A stretch of 64,000 nt of DNA from Runella sp. (lineage in GTDB: Bacteria; Bacteroidota; Bacteroidia; Cytophagales; Spirosomataceae), in NCBI RefSeq assembly GCF_027484545.1, contig NZ_JAIXST010000212.1:1-64000 (forward strand). Reading direction: 5' to 3'. The notes under the pieces are model-generated. The model saw only the letters and a list, made by a program, of their open reading frames with translations, did not search any database and was not told the origin of the DNA. Of the stretch, positions 58,420-64,000 are shown piece after piece (the first letter of the stretch is position 1; each line of letters opens with the position of its first letter). Made by a program: the position numbers and the translations under genes.

Positions 58420-58507
58420 ATTAGGAGCGAGAAGTTAGGAGTCAGTAGCGAGGTGTCAGGAGATATTCTCCCCACTATTGACTCCTCACTACTGACTACT
58501 GACTTCT
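58420..58507. repeat. heptamer-periodic intergenic hairpin
   Basis: AGGAGCG AGAAGTT AGGAGTC AGTAGCG AGGTGTC ... TGACTCC TCACTAC TGACTAC TGACTTC. Confidence 0.75.
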
Positions 58508-59020
58508 ATGAAAAATATATTCTTAATTGGTCTTCCTTCTTCGGGCAAAACTACGCTGGGCAAACAACTCGCGCGGCACATTCGGTATCGTTTTGTGGAT
58601 ACAGATGTACTGATTGTCAAAGAAGAAGACATGAGTATCAACGAGATTTTTAAGACAAAAGGAGAGGCTTATTTTCGAGAAGCAGAAGCGAGGGTTTTAC
58701 GCGCCATCCGCCCTGATTCTAAGTTGATTGTGGCAACGGGCGGTGGAATGCCCTGTTTCCATGGAAATATGGAGTATATAAAAGCCAATGGAATCAGTGT
58801 TTTTTTGAACGTAAGACCCGAACAAATCGTAGAGCGTATGCTGCGTCATGAGACCAATGACCGACCCTTATACCAAAAAAACGACCATCAACTTCTTTCA
58901 AATCTGCAACAAAAACATAAGGAGAGGTTACCGATTTATAGCCAAGCTGATTGGGTATTGGAAGGGGAAGATATTCATATTCGACAATTGATTGAAGTAT
59001 TACAAGAGGCGATGGAGTAG
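58508..59020 (+). CDS. aroK: shikimate kinase
   Basis: IFLIGLPSSGKTTLGKQLAR, FVDTDVLI, FREAEARVLR, VATGGGMPC. Confidence 0.93.
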   Translation: MKNIFLIGLPSSGKTTLGKQLARHIRYRFVDTDVLIVKEEDMSINEIFKTKGEAYFREAEARVLRAIRPDSKLIVATGGGMPCFHGNMEYIKANGISVFLNVRPEQIVERMLRHETNDRPLYQKNDHQLLSNLQQKHKERLPIYSQADWVLEGEDIHIRQLIEVLQEAME

Positions 59021-59105
59021 CTTTTACATTAGGATTTGTAATTTCTTCTAGAAGATGGTTTCTTTGCCATTTAGTTATAAAAAAGCTCATTCTACCCATA
59101 CACTA

Positions 59106-59750
59106 ATGAATTACGAAAGAATTTACGAATACCGCTTCAAGCAAGTTGCGCACGAAAAGAAAAAAGTCATTTGGACGATTATCGCCGAATACTTCTATAC
59201 CAAACTGGGGAAACCCCAGCGAATTCTGGATTCGGCAGGCGGTATGTGTGAATTTATCAATGCCGTTCCCTCTCCCGAAAAATGGACGGTGGACATTGTT
59301 GAAGCTATTAAAAACTACGCTTCTCCCGAAGTCAATCTCATTATTGGGGATATTTTGAAAGTTGATTTACCTGAAAATTACTTTGATGCAGTCTTTATTT
59401 CCAACTTCCTCGAACACCTTCACAGTCAGGAAGAAGTCGCTTTTTTTCTGGAAAGAATGTATAAATGCTTGAAACCGGGCGGTAAAATTGGTATCATTGG
59501 CCCCAACTTCAAATACTGTTACAAGCAATATTTTGATTTTGCCGATCACACCGTCGTATTGTCGGAGTTAGGAGTCGAAGAACATTTGTTTGGAGCTGGG
59601 TTTAAAATCAGTGAATCACATGCCCGTTTTCTGCCGCTGTCTTTTAGAGGCGGTCTTCCTGTTCACCCATTATTGGTAAAACTGTACTTGGCAATGCCCT
59701 TTACGTGGTGGGTATTAGGTAAACAGTTTTTGATTGTGGGAGAGAAATAA
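59106..59750 (+). CDS. class I SAM-dependent methyltransferase
   Basis: ILDSAGGMCEFINAV, FDAVFISNFLEHLHSQEEV, LKPGGKIGIIGPN. Confidence 0.88.
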   Translation: MNYERIYEYRFKQVAHEKKKVIWTIIAEYFYTKLGKPQRILDSAGGMCEFINAVPSPEKWTVDIVEAIKNYASPEVNLIIGDILKVDLPENYFDAVFISNFLEHLHSQEEVAFFLERMYKCLKPGGKIGIIGPNFKYCYKQYFDFADHTVVLSELGVEEHLFGAGFKISESHARFLPLSFRGGLPVHPLLVKLYLAMPFTWWVLGKQFLIVGEK

Positions 59751-59759
59751 TCGTATTTT

Positions 59760-61010
59760 ATGTCAACACTTACTGTTTTTTATGTCAAACTAGTATTGGT
59801 GATAGCCTCATCAATAGTGGTTTGGTTAGGAGCGCGTGCCGATTCGTTTTGGAAAAAATTAGAAGAAAATCAACGAGGCGCAGCAGTCATTGGAATTGGA
59901 TTGTTAGTTTGTCGGCTACTGCCCTTCATTGCTATTTATTTGGTGCTTCATCAAACACCGCGCGGTGATGTTCCTTTCTTTTGGGGAAAAGCAACTGTAG
60001 CTTACAAATGGGGTTTGGTCTATCGGGATTTTGCTTCTTACCATGCTCCCCTGTTTTCTTACATTATTACCCTGCCGCTTCTGTTGTGGTACAGTTCCAA
60101 AGCCATCGTATTGCTGATGGTTTTGATTGAGGCTGCGATTGTTTGGGGAACCTATCGTACTTACCGAACTATAAAAACAGATACGCTTAAATCAGTTGTG
60201 TTGTATTTAGTTTTGTCAGGACCTATGATCATGGTGATCCTTGGCGGACAGGAAGATATTTGGCTGTGGGGCATAGCAGTGTGGATGTTGTATTATTATC
60301 GTCGTACCAAAGATGATGGTTTGGGATTAGGAACGCGTTTTTCGGTGGGGTTGCTTACCATTAAAGTTACGTTTGGATTTTGGCTTTTTCCCCTGTGGTT
60401 TTTGCTCAAAAAACAAGGAATGTTTCTCTTGGGAATGATTGTTGTAGGCGTTCCTTCGCTGGTACTTTTATACGCAGTAATGGGATTGGATTTTTTGATG
60501 CCATTACAAATGACGGCTAATCTCCTGACTCCTAATCTTTTTACGGTTTTTCGCCCGCTTATTACCGCCATCTCTGGACATGGACCTGATTTGGCCTTTT
60601 TTAGCTGGGCAGGGTTGGCGCTTACCCTTTCTGTAGCTACTTGGATAACGTATCAGGCTCGAAATAAATCATTAAGTCAAGGCTTGCCTTTGGCGTTTTT
60701 GGCTACGTATGTTGCCATGACCATTTTCCAGTCTTCGTCGGTGGGTTACTATGCTTTTACGTATATGTTGCCTTTGATTTTGGAATTAGTTGATTGGAAA
60801 AATCGTCGAGATGTGGCCATTTTGTTATTTTTTAATGCGTTACTTGTGGTACAGCCTTTCCTGTTTACTCACTTAGGTAATCCTACTTACGATGATATTT
60901 CGTTAATCTCCAATCCTTTATTTTTATTGGAATATACCTTACAGATTTTAAATGTCGCTTGTTTTGGGTGGTATTTGTTGAAAGTATATCAGAAAGCCAC
61001 CACGCACTAA
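59760..61010 (+). CDS. polytopic membrane protein, possible GT-C mannosyltransferase-like
   Basis: VYRDFASYHAPLFSYI, LGGQEDIWLW; multiple TMs. Confidence 0.65.
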   Translation: MSTLTVFYVKLVLVIASSIVVWLGARADSFWKKLEENQRGAAVIGIGLLVCRLLPFIAIYLVLHQTPRGDVPFFWGKATVAYKWGLVYRDFASYHAPLFSYIITLPLLLWYSSKAIVLLMVLIEAAIVWGTYRTYRTIKTDTLKSVVLYLVLSGPMIMVILGGQEDIWLWGIAVWMLYYYRRTKDDGLGLGTRFSVGLLTIKVTFGFWLFPLWFLLKKQGMFLLGMIVVGVPSLVLLYAVMGLDFLMPLQMTANLLTPNLFTVFRPLITAISGHGPDLAFFSWAGLALTLSVATWITYQARNKSLSQGLPLAFLATYVAMTIFQSSSVGYYAFTYMLPLILELVDWKNRRDVAILLFFNALLVVQPFLFTHLGNPTYDDISLISNPLFLLEYTLQILNVACFGWYLLKVYQKATTH

Positions 61011-61025
61011 TCCTCCGCCAGAGCA

Positions 61026-62269
61026 TGTTTGTTATTGTTGCCAAGACCATTATCTCCCTGATTTGTGCAGGTTTAGTCATTGCGATATTGGTTTATCGTC
61101 AGGTCATTGAGAAATGGTTGGCGCAGTACAACGAACGTTTGGTATTGGCAGGAGCTTGGTCGATTACACGTTTGCTTCCTTTTCTTCTGATATTCGTTGT
61201 TTTAGACTTTACTCCGTTTTCCGATTTAGACGGTTTTTTTGGACAGGCCCGCGAAGCGGTACAACTTAAAATGGTGTATCGGGATTTCCACTGTATGTAT
61301 TCTCCCGTTTTTCCGTACCTCAATGCGCTGGCACTTTGGTTTTGGATGGACAAAAAAGCCATTATTCTACTGATGATTTTAATGGAAGGCCTGGCGCTTT
61401 GGACTACTAACCATTTTTATGAAAAACAACTGTCAAAACCCGAACGACTTTATCGAAGCCTGATTTATTTGTTGTCGCCGGGTTCTTTGGTTTTTTGTGT
61501 GTTGGGAGGGCAGGAAGACGAATGGATGTGGTTGATGTTGGTGGGGGCTTATTTGGTATGGCAACGTACCCAGCGCGTTGAATGGTTTGGAGCAGGGCTG
61601 GTGGTTGGATTTATGTTTACCAAAGCTGTGTTTATTTTAGTAGGTCCTGCGTTGTTATTGTTAGTGCCTAAACCCATCAGATGGATCGGGTCAGCGGCAA
61701 TAGTTGGTTTAATTTGCTTAGCTATTTTAATTCATTACACCGAGTGGCTTTGGTTGGATCAGCCATTGCACGAAGCTGCCACGCTCCGCGCTCCTAATTG
61801 GCTGTCAGTTCTTAATCCTTTGACTTTTAATGTATTGAATGCAGGAGCCAAAGGTTGGAATTGGATTGGGTTGCTTGCTACGATGGGCGGTGGCACATGG
61901 TTGGCCTATCAAGTTCGTCATTTAGATTTTCCTCGTGCTTTTTCGGCGGTATTCGTTGTGATTTTTGCTACGATGATGGTAGCTCAACAGAGTGCTTACA
62001 GTAATTATATTTTCATTTTTTTGCTTCCTCTTACATTTGTTTGGATTGATTTTAGAAATCGGAAAGAAGTGAGTTGGTTTCTGGTTTTTAACGTACTTTC
62101 GGTCGTCCACCCTTCCCTTTGGTGGCGACTCAAAAGCCCCTATTATGAATCACCTGCCGCTATTTTGGCGCAGCCAATTTATGGATTAGACTATGCTTTG
62201 CAGGTGGGGGTTGTTATCTGCACCGTCTATTTTCTTCGGTTTGTGTGGAAGAAGGCATTGGTTTTTTAA
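61026..62269 (+). CDS. paralogue of the preceding membrane protein
   Basis: VYRDFHCMYSPVFPYL, LGGQEDEWMW; aligned TMs. Confidence 0.65.
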
Positions 62270-62340
62270 GTACCTTTGCGGCTGGAAACACAAGCAAGTT
62301 CTTTTCCTTGCTGCTTATTTGTACAAACTCTCAGGACTGA

Positions 62341-63513
62341 ATGTTAAGTCGAAGACATCTCCGTATAAAGGTTTTACAGAGCCTTTATGCCCTTCAAGCT
62401 GCCCGTGAGGCAGATTATCAATTGGCCATAGATTTCATTACGGAGTCGTTTAAGCCCAATCTCAACACCATGACTCCGCAAGACCCCGTCAAGCTGGAGG
62501 GAATGCGAAAAATCACTACACTTTTATTGGATGAACACCATCGGAAAGGTGAAATCTCCAACGATGAAGATGCCCCTACGGAGGCCATTGTTACCGCAAA
62601 AAATGCCCTCAAATACTACTTAGACCTATTTCGGAAAGATAAGCAGCGCATTGCGAAGCAATTAACGCCCGAAGTAGAAGCTATTCACAATACGTATTTG
62701 CTGTTGTTACAACTTTTTATTGAGTTCGGAAGCTTTTCGCAAGCCGAACGCGAACGCCAATACGATGACCCTGACAATAATCCTATTGCCAAAGCGGCGG
62801 GTTTTGACACTAATCGTGTTGTGATTGCGTTGACAGAAAGCAAGGGCCTGCAAAATGAATTTATTCGTAAAGGAATTATGTGGGGAAATGAAGTGAACGG
62901 TTTGATTCGTAAGTTGTTTCGCGATGTGTTCCGCCAAGACGAGGCTTATCGGGCGTATTGTGCTCAGAAAGAGCATACGGTCGAAGAAGATCAGCAACTG
63001 ATGCAACATGCGCTTCGGGAAGTGATTTTGAAGAACGAGGAAGTCATCAGTTTCTTTGAATTAAAAGATTTGTATTGGAGCGAGAATGGCGATTTGGCCC
63101 GTAAAATGGTGAGTAAAACACTGAAATCCGCTACCGAGCCTGATGGTGTATTGCTGGTACCCCTTACCGACGATTGGGAGGAAGATCGTTATTTTATGGA
63201 GGAACTGTTTGAACAAACAGTGACTTACAATGACGAGTACGAAGGTTATATTGCAGAACCCCTTAAAAACTGGGATGTAGAGCGACTTTCGGCCATGGAT
63301 TATCTGATTCTGAAAATGAGCGTTTCGGAAATGATTAACTTTCCAGGAATTCCCGTAAAAGTGACAATAAATGAAGCAATTGAAATCGCTAAAGAATATA
63401 GTACGCCAAAAAGTGGTAAATTTGTGAACGGAATTTTAGATACTCTCTCTAAAAATCTCATCAAAGAAGGTAAAATTCGGAAAAGTGGGAGAGGACTGTT
63501 GGACAATAAATAA
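62341..63513 (+). CDS. nusB: transcription antitermination factor NusB with long N-terminal extension
   Basis: RRHLRIKVLQSLYAL; C-terminal DYLILKMSVSEMINFPGIPVKVTINEAIEIAKEYSTPKSGKFVNGILD. Confidence 0.93.
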   Translation: MLSRRHLRIKVLQSLYALQAAREADYQLAIDFITESFKPNLNTMTPQDPVKLEGMRKITTLLLDEHHRKGEISNDEDAPTEAIVTAKNALKYYLDLFRKDKQRIAKQLTPEVEAIHNTYLLLLQLFIEFGSFSQAERERQYDDPDNNPIAKAAGFDTNRVVIALTESKGLQNEFIRKGIMWGNEVNGLIRKLFRDVFRQDEAYRAYCAQKEHTVEEDQQLMQHALREVILKNEEVISFFELKDLYWSENGDLARKMVSKTLKSATEPDGVLLVPLTDDWEEDRYFMEELFEQTVTYNDEYEGYIAEPLKNWDVERLSAMDYLILKMSVSEMINFPGIPVKVTINEAIEIAKEYSTPKSGKFVNGILDTLSKNLIKEGKIRKSGRGLLDNK

Positions 63514-63520
63514 TAAAACA

Positions 63521-63823
63521 ATGAACAATTCAGCAAGAACGTTAATCGCTTTTTTGGCGGGAGTAGCCACGGGAGCAGCAGTAGGGATTTTGTACGCGCC
63601 TGCCGAAGGGCAAGTGACCCGTGACAAACTCTCTTATCGACTTTCCAAGTACCGCGACCAATTACAGGCACTTATTTCAGACTTATTGGAAGGGAAAGAT
63701 TTGCCCGAAAGCATGGCAAAATCAGAAGGCCAAAAAGTAGTAACGGATGCCCGTGAAAAAGCCGAACGTTTGCTCGAAGATGTAGATCGTTTGATGGCAC
63801 AAATCAAAGGACAGTCTGCTTAG
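63521..63823 (+). CDS. YtxH domain-containing protein
   Basis: LIAFLAGVATGAAVGILYAPAEGQVTRDKL. Confidence 0.9.
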   Translation: MNNSARTLIAFLAGVATGAAVGILYAPAEGQVTRDKLSYRLSKYRDQLQALISDLLEGKDLPESMAKSEGQKVVTDAREKAERLLEDVDRLMAQIKGQSA

Positions 63824-63898
63824 TCGTTGTTAAGTTTGGGGTTTTGAGTTTATGGTTTATTACCCAAATAATATAACATTTAACTATTTCACTTGCAA

Positions 63899-64000
63899 AT
63901 GAAACGTTTGTTTTTTTTAGTGTTGCCTTTATTGGGATTGTTTGCCTGCGGAAGCAATCAGGACAAGTCGGCTACGAGCAGCTTGGAAGATAAACTTCCC
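63899..64000 (+). CDS. lipoprotein, truncated by window end
   Basis: MKRLFFLVLPLLGLFACGSNQDKS: lipobox. Confidence 0.7.
   Translation, partial: MKRLFFLVLPLLGLFACGSNQDKSATSSLEDKLP

Overview
The window looks like a chromosomal segment of a Bacteroidota genome, probably order Cytophagales. This placement is inferred from protein content, the tmRNA tag and the TonB/T9SS-like repertoire; no database search was run. Most of it is ordinary chromosome: prfC, sixA-like, pgmB-like, tsaB, mpl-like, ssrA, rplT/rpmI, rseP, dxr, folP, aroK, nusB, a GH95 fucosidase, and a copper-handling cluster at about 39.3-47.8 kb. The accessory part is about 20.1-32.2 kb. A 5.24-kb integrative element is inserted in the 3' end of the tmRNA gene. 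It has recognisable att repeats, a tyrosine recombinase, an HTH protein and a probable phage/plasmid-type replication initiator. It is followed by a YoeB-type toxin module, a type IIG-like restriction-modification protein, a HigBA-like module and degraded ORFs. The most interesting signal is the ~650-nt non-coding region of the element (about 20110-20760). It contains five doublets of a 10-bp direct repeat. The two halves of a doublet match each other while different doublets differ. The doublets are interleaved with two diverged copies of a ~110-nt block whose hairpin is kept by compensatory changes. Other observations include dispersed heptamer-periodic hairpins, paired TTGTTGGT...ACCGACAA hairpins, a GC-rich palindrome associated with a broken gene, a CopA-CopB-like fusion, an XisH/XisI pair, and a tandem two-gene AAA ATPase operon.
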